NCBI GenBank assembly: GCA_900319835.1
Contig: ONPY01000008.1
Coordinates: forward strand, 1 to 64,000
Direction of reading: 5' to 3'
Length of the DNA: 64,000 nucleotides
From: an uncultured Eubacteriales bacterium
GTDB taxonomy: Bacteria > Bacillota_A > Clostridia > Oscillospirales > Oscillospiraceae
Notes under the pieces: model-generated
What the model was told of the DNA's origin: nothing
Database searches by the model: none
The model's input: the letters and a program-made list of their open reading frames with translations, nothing else
In this document: piece by piece, positions 16,890-25,739 of the stretch
How positions within the stretch are numbered: position 1 is the stretch's first letter
How the letters are laid out: each line of letters starts with the position of its first letter
Translations under genes and position numbers: made by a program

Positions 16890-18032
16890 TCAGGAGAGCA
16901 GGAGCGTGGAGGAATAAAAGTCGACTCCGCCGATGAGGAGCACCACGTCCACATCGTGCTCCGCGACAAAGGAGGGCAGGTCAAAGATCTTGCCCGTATC
17001 ATGGTGATAGGCCCGCAGATCCACGCTCCAGGTTTTCCCGAAGCCGGAGGCCAGAGCCTTCAAAATGGCGTTGTCGTAGGAGTCGCCGAGGATCAGGGCG
17101 GTGCGCCCCTCGCCTCCGGCATCGAGCAAGATTTCGCCGCCGTCGCCGCCGAAGACGGTGCCGTAGGAGAAGCCGGGCAATTCGCCGTTTATAAACTGCT
17201 GCTGCATGCCGTAATCCTCAAAGACATTGCCGCAGGAGCTGACGGCGATGGGGGCGTACCGGTAGAGCACCACGGAGAAATCCTCCGGCGCGACACCCTC
17301 GATGCCCGCGGCCCGCGTGCCGAGATAGTGGCCGTGGTCGGTATAAATGCCGTCGGTTTCAAGCGGCTTAAGCTCCAGCATCTGACACAGTTGCAGGTAG
17401 GCCCGGTAGGCGCCGACGGCGTTCCAGTGGTGATCGGTGCCGAGAAAGTCCCGGCGATAGTCGTCAAAGCTCTCGATATTGAGCTTGCCCACGCGCTCCT
17501 TCGGCAGGGCGAGACCGTCCGTGAGATATGCATAGATCCCGCTTTTTTCACCGGTCTGCAAATCGATGTCCCGGTCGGTTTCAATGTAATAGAGATAGAG
17601 CTCCGTTTCCGGCAGGGCAACACTCCAGGCGTTGATCAGCTCCCGCGCGGTGTCCAGCAGCTCCGCCCGATCCTGCGGCGTTTCGGGCCGCAGCACCAGC
17701 ATGTCCCGAAAAAAACAGATCTTTCGATAGCCCACATAGCGCCCTGCGGCGGCGAGCTTCTGTGCGATGGGCAGAGAGAGCTTCGCGTCCAGGATGTTGT
17801 AGAGCTTCTTCATTTTGACGGCGGCGGGGGCCTGGTCGGCCAGGGCATCCTCCACGGACGCCTGGAAGCTGCCGTCCAGCAGCGCGGCGCCTGTCAGCGC
17901 GCCGATACGGTTTGCCGGGCGGTTTTCGTAGTAGATCTCCGTGACGGGATGCAGGAGGGTGCGCACAAGGCCCGCCGCAAGCAGAACAAAAGCAAGACAG
18001 AGCGCCGCAATGCGCAGCGTCCGGGTCTTCAT
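16890..18032 (-). CDS. DHHW family protein (AlgX/AlgJ-like acyl-transfer partner)
   Basis: 380 residues. N-terminal membrane anchor (MKTRTLRIAALCLAFVLLAAGLV) places the SGNH-like domain outside. The family motif DHHWNAVGAY is clear at about residue 191, with ILGDSYDNAI as the nucleophile-bearing strand (Ser in GDSY). In alginate and related systems AlgJ/AlgX esterifies the polymer using acyl groups delivered by the MBOAT protein, encoded next. ATG 18032 is chosen over GTG 18038 because AGGAGG is 7 bases from it. Confidence 0.85.
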   Translation of the reverse strand: MKTRTLRIAALCLAFVLLAAGLVRTLLHPVTEIYYENRPANRIGALTGAALLDGSFQASVEDALADQAPAAVKMKKLYNILDAKLSLPIAQKLAAAGRYVGYRKICFFRDMLVLRPETPQDRAELLDTARELINAWSVALPETELYLYYIETDRDIDLQTGEKSGIYAYLTDGLALPKERVGKLNIESFDDYRRDFLGTDHHWNAVGAYRAYLQLCQMLELKPLETDGIYTDHGHYLGTRAAGIEGVAPEDFSVVLYRYAPIAVSSCGNVFEDYGMQQQFINGELPGFSYGTVFGGDGGEILLDAGGEGRTALILGDSYDNAILKALASGFGKTWSVDLRAYHHDTGKIFDLPSFVAEHDVDVVLLIGGVDFYSSTLLLS

Positions 18033-18101
18033 AGACACGCCTCCTTTCAGTAGTTATTCGGATTATACCACAACAGGGGACCGCTTGAAAAGCATAAGCG
18101 C

Positions 18102-18128
18102 AAACTCCTCCGCCAGGCGGAGGAGTTT
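18102..18128 (-). terminator. Terminator of the GH25 gene
   Basis: AAACTCCTCCGCC and GGCGGAGGAGTTT form a 12-13-base stem with a tiny loop just past the GH25 stop. The T-run is weak. Confidence 0.65.
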
Positions 18129-18131
18129 GGA

Positions 18132-19337
18132 TTAGAAGATCATGTTCATATCGGCAACGCCGCGGATACCGTTGACGCTGCCGCTGGCGGTAAACTGCCA
18201 CATGTCGTAGGGCCGGACAAAGCTGGGGAGCTTGCTGTCCCTCGTATAGCTGGCAAGCCAGGTGGTGTAAGGCCCGTAGACCGCGTAGGGGATGTGGTTG
18301 TTCAGAAAGTTCAAATTGGAGTACAGCCCCGGGGTGTAACCAGCGGCGCGGATGGTCTCACAGAAGGCGGGGATCACCTGCGCGCGTACCGCCTTGCCCA
18401 GGTAGTCGTGGCGGCCGGGCGGGATGTCCTCGGAAAGCTCGGTGTCAAAATAGACGGGATAATCGAGCTTCGTCCCGGCCAGCAGGCCGACCACGAAACT
18501 CGCCTCCTCCCGCGCTTCGGCGGGGTTCATGGCGGAGGAGTAAAAGTATACGCCGAGCTTCATCCCCGCGGCCCTGGCCGCCTTGATGTACTGCTCGAAG
18601 CGCTTGTCCTCCCACAGCAGGCCCGTGCCGTAGCCCCGGTAGCCCACCCGGAGAATGGCGTAATCCACGCCCTGGGCCTTGACGGCATTCCAGTTGATGC
18701 CCTGGTTGTGATAGGACACGTCGATGCCGAGCTGAGAGGACTTGACCCCGTTCTGGTCAAAGTAAAAGAGCTTTCCGTCAATCAGGTGCATGCCGCGCAG
18801 GACCTGATTTCGGGAATTGACATAGTAGAGCTTGCCGTCGGACTCCCGCCAGCCAGCGTCGTACAGGGGCAGCGACGGCGTCGCTTCCGGCTGCGGCAGC
18901 ACCTGGATGGGGGCGGGCGCAGCGGTGTAGGCGGCCCCGGAGCGCAGACGCACGGTGTAGAGCCCCGGTTCCAGGCCGCTGAGATAAAGACTGCCGTCCT
19001 CCTGAGCGTTGTAGTTGAAGGCACTGCCGTCGGGATAAACGATTTCAAAGCCGAAGCCCTTGCCGGGCACCGAGGCGCCATTCTCGTCGCGCAGCAGGGC
19101 ATAGAGGTCGCCGCCGGAGGAAAAGGCATCCAGACGCAGATTCACGGGAGCGGGCGTCTCAGAAAGCTCCGGCGTGGGGGCCGGGGTGAGCAGCGCCGCC
19201 TGCTTCGGCTGAGAGGACAGCTTCGGCAGCAGCGCGATCAGCGCGACCGCCAGCACAAGACAGGGCAGCGCCAGCAGCAGGATGCTGGCGGTGTGCCGCT
19301 TTGGCGCGGAGCTGTGTTCTTGTTTCTTCGTGCTCAT
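18132..19337 (-). CDS. Glycoside hydrolase family 25 lysozyme, membrane anchored
   Basis: 401 residues. A cytoplasmic tail and single helix (about 18-38) anchor it; then a Pro/Thr linker, a beta-sandwich-like segment (65-145, SpaA/Cna-like LSGLEPGLYTVRLRSG), one choline-binding-like repeat pair (WRESDGKLYYVNSRNQVLRG and DGKLFYFDQNG), and the GH25 barrel from about 205 to the end. GH25 catalytic motifs: LGIDVSYHNQGINW, AILRVGYRG, and YPVYFDTELSE (catalytic Asp/Glu). Muramidase cutting peptidoglycan outside the membrane. The fused SpaA-like and cell-wall-binding-like parts are inference from sequence pattern. Confidence 0.88.
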   Translation of the reverse strand: MSTKKQEHSSAPKRHTASILLLALPCLVLAVALIALLPKLSSQPKQAALLTPAPTPELSETPAPVNLRLDAFSSGGDLYALLRDENGASVPGKGFGFEIVYPDGSAFNYNAQEDGSLYLSGLEPGLYTVRLRSGAAYTAAPAPIQVLPQPEATPSLPLYDAGWRESDGKLYYVNSRNQVLRGMHLIDGKLFYFDQNGVKSSQLGIDVSYHNQGINWNAVKAQGVDYAILRVGYRGYGTGLLWEDKRFEQYIKAARAAGMKLGVYFYSSAMNPAEAREEASFVVGLLAGTKLDYPVYFDTELSEDIPPGRHDYLGKAVRAQVIPAFCETIRAAGYTPGLYSNLNFLNNHIPYAVYGPYTTWLASYTRDSKLPSFVRPYDMWQFTASGSVNGIRGVADMNMIF

Positions 19338-19387
19338 AAGGTGTCTGTCCCCAGTCTGCCGATTTCCGAAAGGCTCAATATGTTTAC

Positions 19388-19416
19388 ATAATAATTGGCG
19401 AGAGAAGAAAAGTCAA
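19388..19416 (-). promoter_or_regulatory. Promoter of the GH25 gene
   Basis: Minus strand TTGACT (19416-19411), 17-base spacer, TATTAT (19393-19388). Confidence 0.7.
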
Positions 19417-19454
19417 TCGGGGATTTTCGCACCCCTTAATTTTTCTTAGCCTGC

Positions 19455-19483
19455 TTGTCCGGGGCAGGGGAATGTGATACAAT
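19455..19483 (+). promoter_or_regulatory. pcrA promoter, possibly giving a leaderless mRNA
   Basis: TTGTCC (19455-19460), 17-base spacer, TACAAT (19478-19483) preceded by TGA. The expected transcription start, 6-8 bases on, falls at about 19490, next to the ATG at 19491. Confidence 0.5.
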
Positions 19484-19490
19484 TATCCTT

Positions 19491-21884
19491 ATGATGAATG
19501 CTTTTGAACAACAGTATAAACAGGCGTGCCGGGAGCTGATCCTGCGCGATTTTCAGTCCCTCAATCCCATGCAGCAGGAGGCTGTGCTGGCAACGGAGGG
19601 GCCTCTGCTGATCCTGGCGGGGGCGGGCAGCGGCAAGACCACTGTGCTCATCAACCGGATCGCCAAGCTCCTGCGCTACGGCAAGGCGGGGGACACGGAC
19701 TTTGTACCCGCTGAGGCGGACGAAAAAACGCTTGCTCTGCTGAAGGCGGGCGGGGAAGAGGCCAGACGCCTCGCCGCGTTGGATCCGGTGGCTCCGTGGC
19801 GTATCCTCGCGATCACCTTTACCAACAAGGCGGCGGGGGAGCTCAAGGAGAGGCTCGGCCTGATGCTGGGGGAGCAGGCGGACGACATCTGGGCCTGCAC
19901 CTTCCACTCGGCCTGCGTGCGCATCCTGCGCCGTGACGCGGAGCGCCTGGGCTACACCGGCGGCTTTACCATCTACGATACCTCGGACAGTCTCAGCCTG
20001 ATGAAGCACATCTTGAAGGACATGGAGCTGGACGAGAAGACCTATGTCCCCCGGGCGATCCTTGCGGAGATCAGCCGCGCAAAGGACGAGGGGGTCTCCG
20101 CCTCCGAATATCGGCAGCGTGCCGACGCCTCCGGCGATCTCAGACGGCGAAAGACCGCCCAGGTGTACGAGGAGTATGCCCGTCGGAGCTTTGCTGCCAA
20201 CGCCATGGACTTTGACGATCTGATTTACAACACCGTCAAGCTCCTGGAAGAGCACGACGACGTGCTGGAGCACTGGCAGCGGATGTTTCAGTATGTACTG
20301 ATTGACGAGTACCAGGATACGAACCGTTTGCAGTACCGGCTTTCCTCGCTCCTTGCGGGCGGCTGGGGCAACATCTGTGTGGTGGGCGACGATGACCAGA
20401 GCATTTACAAGTTCCGCGGTGCCACCATTGAGAACATCCTGGACTTTGAGAGCCAGTACAAGGGCTGCCGGGTCATCCGCCTGGAGCAGAACTACCGCAG
20501 CACCGGCCACATCCTGGACGCGGCCAACGCCGTGATTGCCAACAACAGCCAGCGCAAGGGCAAGAACCTCTGGACCAACAAGGACGGGGGTGAGATGCTG
20601 ACCCACTATTTTGCCGACAACGAGCGGGACGAGGCGGAGTTTGTGGCCTCGACCATCCTCTCCGATTACGGCAGGGGCGCCAACTGGCGGGACCACGCGG
20701 TACTCTACCGCATGAACGCCCAGTCCAACCAGTTTGAGTACGCCTTCAAGCGCAGCGGCATCCCGTACCGCATCATCGGCGGCACCCGCTTCTTCGATCG
20801 GGCGGAGGTCAAGGATGTGCTGGCGTACTTGAGCGTGATCTCCTCCCCCAACGACGACCTGCGCCTGACGCGCATCATCAACAGCCCACCGCGTGGCATC
20901 GGCGCCCGCACGGTGGAGCAGGTGGGAGAACTGGCAAGGGAGCAGAGCTGCTCCATGTTTGAGATCCTCGAGAAGGCGGAGGAATACCCCGCCCTGCAGC
21001 GCGCTGGCATGAAGCTCAGGCTCTTTGCCAATCTCATCAAGGAGCTGCGGGAGCTTGCCCGAAAGGGCACGCCGGATGAGCTGCTGGACGCCCTGCTTGA
21101 CAAGACCGGCTACGTGCGGGTACTGGAGGAGAAGAACACCACAGAGGACACCGCCCGGGCCGAGAACGTGCGCGAGGTCAAGACCAGCATCCTCACTTAC
21201 ATGAAGGAATCCGGCGACAACACGCTGGAAGGGTATCTGGCAAACGTCGCCCTCTACACCGATATGGACAACTACGACCCGGAGGCGGACGCAGTGATCC
21301 TCATGACCATCCACAGCGCCAAGGGCCTGGAGTTTCCCACCGTGTTTCTGGTGGGCATGGAGGAAACCATCTTCCCGGGCCTTCGCGCCATCGGGGAGCC
21401 GGACGAGATGGAGGAGGAGCGCAGGCTCTGCTATGTGGCCATCACCAGGGCCAAGGAGCGGCTCTATCTCACCTCCGCCCACAACCGCATGATCTTCGGC
21501 CGCACGACAGCCAACCGGGTCTCCCGCTTCGTCTTTGAGATCCCGGAGGAACATATCCGCAAATCCATCCCCAGAAATTACGGCTTTCAGGAGCGGACGC
21601 GGGAGGAGGGCCTCTTCGCCTCACGGCCCAATCGTGAGCATGCCGCACCCCGGTCTGTGCCGCTTGCCAAGCCCGCCTTTGCAGCCCCAGGCGCGGAGAA
21701 GAAAAAGGAGAGCGGCAGCTTTGCCGTGGGGGACAAGGTGCAGCACAAGGCCTTCGGCCGCGGCGAGATCGTCAAAATGACCCCAATGGGCGGGGACTTT
21801 CTGGTGGAGATCCGCTTTGAGGGCGCGCCCAATCCCAAGAAGCTGATGCTCCGCGCCGCGGCGCAGCACATGGAGAAGGTATGA
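19491..21884 (+). CDS. pcrA: UvrD/PcrA-type 3'-5' DNA helicase
   Basis: 797 residues, superfamily 1A. Walker A AGAGSGKTT (about 43-51), AITFTNKAAGEL (motif Ia), DEYQDTN (motif II), GDDDQSIYKFRGA (III), EQNYRS (IV), TIHSAKGLEF (V), YVAITRAKERLYL (VI). The C-terminus ends in the Tudor-like domain (GDKVQHKAFGRGEIVKM) that in PcrA contacts RNA polymerase. No Shine-Dalgarno precedes ATG 19491 (or 19494), fitting leaderless initiation. Roles in repair, replication and transcription conflicts are those of the family. Overlaps the next gene by 4 bases. Confidence 0.94.
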   Translation: MMNAFEQQYKQACRELILRDFQSLNPMQQEAVLATEGPLLILAGAGSGKTTVLINRIAKLLRYGKAGDTDFVPAEADEKTLALLKAGGEEARRLAALDPVAPWRILAITFTNKAAGELKERLGLMLGEQADDIWACTFHSACVRILRRDAERLGYTGGFTIYDTSDSLSLMKHILKDMELDEKTYVPRAILAEISRAKDEGVSASEYRQRADASGDLRRRKTAQVYEEYARRSFAANAMDFDDLIYNTVKLLEEHDDVLEHWQRMFQYVLIDEYQDTNRLQYRLSSLLAGGWGNICVVGDDDQSIYKFRGATIENILDFESQYKGCRVIRLEQNYRSTGHILDAANAVIANNSQRKGKNLWTNKDGGEMLTHYFADNERDEAEFVASTILSDYGRGANWRDHAVLYRMNAQSNQFEYAFKRSGIPYRIIGGTRFFDRAEVKDVLAYLSVISSPNDDLRLTRIINSPPRGIGARTVEQVGELAREQSCSMFEILEKAEEYPALQRAGMKLRLFANLIKELRELARKGTPDELLDALLDKTGYVRVLEEKNTTEDTARAENVREVKTSILTYMKESGDNTLEGYLANVALYTDMDNYDPEADAVILMTIHSAKGLEFPTVFLVGMEETIFPGLRAIGEPDEMEEERRLCYVAITRAKERLYLTSAHNRMIFGRTTANRVSRFVFEIPEEHIRKSIPRNYGFQERTREEGLFASRPNREHAAPRSVPLAKPAFAAPGAEKKKESGSFAVGDKVQHKAFGRGEIVKMTPMGGDFLVEIRFEGAPNPKKLMLRAAAQHMEKV

Positions 21885-22759
21885 AAAAGAACCTGCCACT
21901 TCTGGGCAGACTTGCCCTGCTGTCCACAGCGCTTATCTGGGGTACCTCCTTTGTGGTGCTGAAAAACGCGCTGAGCGACATCGGCCCGCTCTGGGTGCTG
22001 GCAATCCGCTTTACCGTGGCGTCAGCACTGATGCTTGCGCTGGTGCGCGGAAGGCTGCGGGGCGTGTCCCGCCGCTGTATCATCGGCAGCGTGCTGATGG
22101 GCGTTTCCCTGGCCTTGGCCTATATCATCCAGACCTACGGCCTGTATTACACCACGCCGGGCAAAAACGCTTTTCTCACCGCCACCTACTGTGTGCTGAC
22201 GCCCTTTCTGGCCTGGCTCTTTTACCGGCGCAGGCCGGGGATCACCAATGTCCTGGCTGCCGTCCTTTGTGTCAGCGGGATCGGTCTTGTGTCTCTGAGC
22301 TCGGGCTTTGGGGAGATCAACCGGGGCGATGTGCTGACGCTGTTCAGCGGAATTTTCTACTCGCTGCAGATCATCCTCATGGAGCAGTACGTCGACAGCG
22401 GCGAGGCTGCCGCCATCTCCGCCGTACAGTTTCTGACGGCGGCGGTGATCTGCTGGGCGGGGGCATTGCTGTTTGAAAAGCCGCCCGTGGACGTCCCGGC
22501 CGCGGCCTGGGGCAGCATCGCCTATCTCTCCGTCATGTGTACCGGCGTCTGCTTTTTCCTGCAGGCATGGGGAATGCGCTATACGCCCTCCTCCAGCGCG
22601 GCCATGATCATGACGCTGGAGGCTGTTTTCGGCGCTCTGGTGTCCATTCTGTTCTTCCATGAGGTGGTAACCGCGCGGGTCGCGCTGGGCTTCGGCCTGA
22701 TCTTCACCGCCGTCGTGGTCAGCGAGCTGCGCCCCTTCCGGGGCCGGAAGCTCGCATGA
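21881..22759 (+). CDS. EamA/DMT family transporter
   Basis: 292 residues with ten predicted helices in two EamA repeats (residues about 8-140 and 150-285). LIWGTSFVVLKNAL and the second-repeat end MIMTLEAVFGALVSILFFHEV are typical. Drug/metabolite exporter superfamily; substrate unknown. Translationally coupled to pcrA by ATGA. Confidence 0.88.
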   Translation: MKKNLPLLGRLALLSTALIWGTSFVVLKNALSDIGPLWVLAIRFTVASALMLALVRGRLRGVSRRCIIGSVLMGVSLALAYIIQTYGLYYTTPGKNAFLTATYCVLTPFLAWLFYRRRPGITNVLAAVLCVSGIGLVSLSSGFGEINRGDVLTLFSGIFYSLQIILMEQYVDSGEAAAISAVQFLTAAVICWAGALLFEKPPVDVPAAAWGSIAYLSVMCTGVCFFLQAWGMRYTPSSSAAMIMTLEAVFGALVSILFFHEVVTARVALGFGLIFTAVVVSELRPFRGRKLA

Positions 22760-22775
22760 AAGGAGGCTATTGCCT

Positions 22776-23030
22776 GTGCGTGAAATTCAATGCAAACGGG
22801 TCTACCGCCATTTCAAGGGGGACTGCTACCTGGTGGAGGATGTGGCCCGCCACTCCGAGACCGGGGAGGAGTATGTGGTCTACCGCAAGCTCTACGGGGA
22901 CGGCTCCCTCTGGGTCCGGCCGAAGGACATGTTCCTCGGCGAGGTGGATCATGAAAAATATCCCGACTGTGAGCAGAAATACCGCTTTGAACTGCTGGAC
23001 ATCCCGAGTAAAGCCGGGCATTCAAACTGA
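22776..23030 (+). CDS. DUF1653 family protein
   Basis: 84 residues. YRHFKGDCYLVEDVARHSETG, YVVYRKLYGDGSLWVRP and MFLGEVD match the short DUF1653 beta-barrel fold, of unknown function. GTG 22776 is 9 bases from AGGAGG, whereas an in-frame TTG at 22770 is only 3 bases away, so the GTG is preferred. Part of the pcrA operon. Confidence 0.82.
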   Translation: MREIQCKRVYRHFKGDCYLVEDVARHSETGEEYVVYRKLYGDGSLWVRPKDMFLGEVDHEKYPDCEQKYRFELLDIPSKAGHSN

Positions 23031-23042
23031 GGAGGTGAGCGC

Positions 23043-23546
23043 GTGAACATCGGCGGATATGAGATCGAGCGGAAATTCCTCGTCGCCATGCCCGAGCCCG
23101 AGGTGATCGAACGGGGTGAGATGTCCCATATCACCCAGACCTATCTTGTCGGAGAGCCCGGCACCACAGAGCGGGTGCGCTGCCGCGCCTGGAGAGATCA
23201 TGCGGAGTACACCCACACGATCAAACGAAAACTGAGCAATATGCGCCGGCTGGAGGACGAACACCAGATCGGCGAGGAAACATACAGGCAGCTTCTCCTG
23301 CGGGCTGATCCCGGCTGCCGCGTGATGGAAAAGGACCGCTGTGTGCTGAAGATTGACGGCCTTACGTGGGAGTTGGACGTCTTTCCGTTCTGGGAGGACC
23401 GGGCCCTGCTGGAGCTGGAGCTGACGGGGGAGGAGCAGCGCTTTACCCTGCCGGACTGCTTTCATCTGATCCGGGAGGTCACGGACGACCCCCGATACAC
23501 CAACGCCGCGCTCTCAAGAGAGATCGTGACGGAGACACTGCCCTGA
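23043..23546 (+). CDS. CYTH domain protein (inorganic triphosphatase/ThTPase-like)
   Basis: 167 residues with GTG start, AGGAGGTGA upstream. The EIERKF motif (ExExK) at the N-terminus defines the CYTH tunnel fold; charged strands follow (RVRCRAWRD, HTIKRKLSN, CVLKIDG, ELDVFPFW, LLELELTGEEQ). Bacterial members hydrolyse triphosphate or thiamine triphosphate with Mg2+; some only bind. Same superfamily as the VTC protein at 2113. Confidence 0.85.
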   Translation: MNIGGYEIERKFLVAMPEPEVIERGEMSHITQTYLVGEPGTTERVRCRAWRDHAEYTHTIKRKLSNMRRLEDEHQIGEETYRQLLLRADPGCRVMEKDRCVLKIDGLTWELDVFPFWEDRALLELELTGEEQRFTLPDCFHLIREVTDDPRYTNAALSREIVTETLP

Positions 23547-23567
23547 GCAATGGAAAGGAGCAAGAAC

Positions 23568-24884
23568 ATGAAACGAGTTTTTTCGGGCCTGCTGGCCCTT
23601 GTGATGTGCCTGGGTCTCTGCGCCTGCGGCGGCATCGGCAAGGTGGATCTGCCGCCGGTGCCCACGGCGGAGACCGTGGTGGTGCCCACCGAGGCGCCCC
23701 AGGAGACCGAGACGCCCGCCCCGGTTCAGACCGAGGCCCCGGCCCCGGAGCCCGCGGAGTCGGCCGGCCGGGTGCTGGTCAGCGTGGAGAAGACCGAGGA
23801 GCAGGCCTTTGACCCCCAGTATGGCGAGACGCTGATCCTCTCCTTCAGCTATGAGACCCCTGTGGTCATCAATGAGGAAAACCCCGATGCAGCGGACAGG
23901 GTCAACGAGTTCATCGGCCTTTTGAACGAGGCCTACATCACCGGCGAGGACTACGGCGAGGGCGCGGGCATCGGCTATAACAACATGCTGACCTATGCCG
24001 AGGAAAACTACGGCATGCAGCTTGATATGAACCTGGAGTACCCAGTCTTTGAGTTGACCTCCGCGCGGCACATCGCCATCCCGAGAAACGATGGGAAGGT
24101 GCTGACGCTGCTGTTTAACGACAACAGCTATACCGGCGGCGCCCACGGCAGCTACTCCACCCGCAGCTACAGCTTTGACATGGCCTCCGGCGAGAAGCTG
24201 AGTCTGGCCTCTCTCAGCGCGGATGAGGCCGCCCTGCGCGATTTTCTGACCCAGGAGATGGCGCGCCAGGCCAGGGAGGACGAGTATATCCGCGAACAGA
24301 TGGAGGGCTTTGTCGAAGAGGACGCGCTGGAGGAGACCCTGGCGACGCTTCTGCGCAGCGGCTCCTGGTATCTCGATTACGAGGGCATGGAGATCTTCTC
24401 CGACCTGTATGAAATCAGCTCCTACGCCGCCGGCATGGTGAGCTTCCGCATTCCCAACGAGAAGCTCCTGGGCCATGTGGACGAGCGCTTCCTGGCTACC
24501 CCCGCGCCTTCGGGCGGTGAACTGCGCGCGGTTCCGGCCGAGGCAGTGGAGGACGGCAGCATGGAGATCGTGGACATGGTGAAGGTCTATGACGAGGGCG
24601 AGACCGTGTACCTCGTGGCGGACGGCGCGGTGCAGGATCTGCGCGTGTCCAGCGTGGACTACTTTGACTACAACGGCACCTTCAACGAAAGCGCGGTACA
24701 CTGGTCCTGCAGCGGGCTGGAGAACGCCGCCGTGCAGCTGATGACCGTGATCCCCGACGGCATGCCCAATCTTAAGATCGCCTGGCGCGGCGCGGCAGGG
24801 GAGCAGTCTGTCTTTCTGACTCAGAGCGGGGAGGACGGCAGCCTTATCCTCATGCCCGGGGACAGCATCGAGGCCGTGGGATGA
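23568..24884 (+). CDS. Lipoprotein with DUF4163/DUF3298 (RsiV-like) domains
   Basis: 438 residues. ATG 23568 has AAAGGAG 8 bases upstream. Lipoprotein signal (LALVMCLGLCACGG), acidic Pro/Thr linker (about 30-75), then the RsiV-like extracellular fold: YTGGAHGSYSTRSYSFDMASG marks DUF4163/DUF3298. RsiV in Bacillus binds lysozyme and controls sigma-V; here there is no membrane-spanning anti-sigma domain or sigma gene, so this is a secreted relative. The C-terminal 120 residues are unassigned. Last gene of the pcrA operon. Confidence 0.8.
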   Translation: MKRVFSGLLALVMCLGLCACGGIGKVDLPPVPTAETVVVPTEAPQETETPAPVQTEAPAPEPAESAGRVLVSVEKTEEQAFDPQYGETLILSFSYETPVVINEENPDAADRVNEFIGLLNEAYITGEDYGEGAGIGYNNMLTYAEENYGMQLDMNLEYPVFELTSARHIAIPRNDGKVLTLLFNDNSYTGGAHGSYSTRSYSFDMASGEKLSLASLSADEAALRDFLTQEMARQAREDEYIREQMEGFVEEDALEETLATLLRSGSWYLDYEGMEIFSDLYEISSYAAGMVSFRIPNEKLLGHVDERFLATPAPSGGELRAVPAEAVEDGSMEIVDMVKVYDEGETVYLVADGAVQDLRVSSVDYFDYNGTFNESAVHWSCSGLENAAVQLMTVIPDGMPNLKIAWRGAAGEQSVFLTQSGEDGSLILMPGDSIEAVG

Positions 24885-24921
24885 ATTTGGAAGATTTGCC
24901 GAAATTTTACCGGAAAAATTG

Positions 24922-24950
24922 TTGACATTGCGAGACTCCCGTGGTATTCT
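24922..24950 (+). promoter_or_regulatory. rplU-rpmA promoter
   Basis: TTGACA (24922-24927), 17-base spacer, TATTCT (24945-24950) with an extended TGG before it. The roughly 80-base leader to rplU is where an L21 leader RNA would be; I cannot confirm the fold. Confidence 0.7.
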
Positions 24951-25034
24951 ATCTAAGCCGCATTGAAGGGGTAAGCAAGAAGAGGTCTGCCCTCCACCCT
25001 AAGAGCGAGTCCTGTAAAGAGGGAGGATATGTTC

Positions 25035-25349
25035 ATGAAGCATGCTATCATCGTGACCGGCGGCAAGCAGTACCGTGTTGCTGAGGGCGACGTGATCTTC
25101 GTTGAGAAGCTCGAAGCCGCGGCTGGCGAGGCTGTGAAGTTCGACCAGGTTCTGGCTGTGATCGACGGCGAGGCCGCTACTTTCGGCGCACCCGTGATCG
25201 AGGGCGCTTCCGTGACCGCCAACGTCGTCAAGAACGGCAAGGGCGCCAAGGTTCGCGTCTACAAGATGAAGCCCAAAAAGGGCTATCGCAGAACGCAGGG
25301 CCACAGACAGCCCTACACCAAGGTTCAGATCGAAGCGATCAACGCCTGA
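25035..25349 (+). CDS. rplU: 50S ribosomal protein L21
   Basis: 104 residues, [19 protein letters not shown] at the start and [17 protein letters not shown] near the end, both diagnostic. ATG 25035 is 9 bases after GGGAGG; the ATG at 25029 is too close. Followed directly by rpmA, with no prp gene in the 42-base gap. Confidence 0.97.
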   Translation: MKHAIIVTGGKQYRVAEGDVIFVEKLEAAAGEAVKFDQVLAVIDGEAATFGAPVIEGASVTANVVKNGKGAKVRVYKMKPKKGYRRTQGHRQPYTKVQIEAINA

Positions 25350-25391
25350 TCTTTTCCGCAACTGATTTTTGACTGAAGGAGGAGAAACCTG

Positions 25392-25655
25392 ATGGCACAT
25401 AAAAAAGGTATGGGTTCCACCAAGAACGGCCGCGACAGCGAGTCCAAGCGTCTTGGCGCGAAGAGAGCCGACGGGCAGTTCGTGCTGGCCGGCAACATCC
25501 TTGTCAGACAGCGCGGAACGAAGATCCACCCCGGCACCAACGTGGGCAAGGGGAAGGACGACACGCTGTTCGCCCTCGTGGACGGCACCGTGAAGTTCGA
25601 GCGCATGGGCAAGGAGCGCAAGAAGGTCTCTGTTTACGAAGAGATCGCTCAGTAA
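25392..25655 (+). CDS. rpmA: 50S ribosomal protein L27
   Basis: 87 residues. The N-terminus is [16 protein letters not shown], i.e. the mature type. Most Firmicute L27 proteins carry a 9-12-residue extension removed by Prp protease; here both extension and prp are missing. Strong AAGGAGGAGAAA site upstream. Confidence 0.97.
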   Translation: MAHKKGMGSTKNGRDSESKRLGAKRADGQFVLAGNILVRQRGTKIHPGTNVGKGKDDTLFALVDGTVKFERMGKERKKVSVYEEIAQ

Positions 25656-25662
25656 GTGAGCT

Positions 25663-25695
25663 GCAGGCCGGACATTTTGTCCGGCCTGCTTTTTA
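25663..25695 (+). terminator. Terminator/attenuator between rpmA and obgE
   Basis: 12-base stem GCAGGCCGGACA with TGTCCGGCCTGC, ending in TTTTT. Confidence 0.85.
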
Positions 25696-25739
25696 GTATC
25701 CCAATGGCATCTGCCAAAAAGCGGAGAAAGGAGTCCGAA

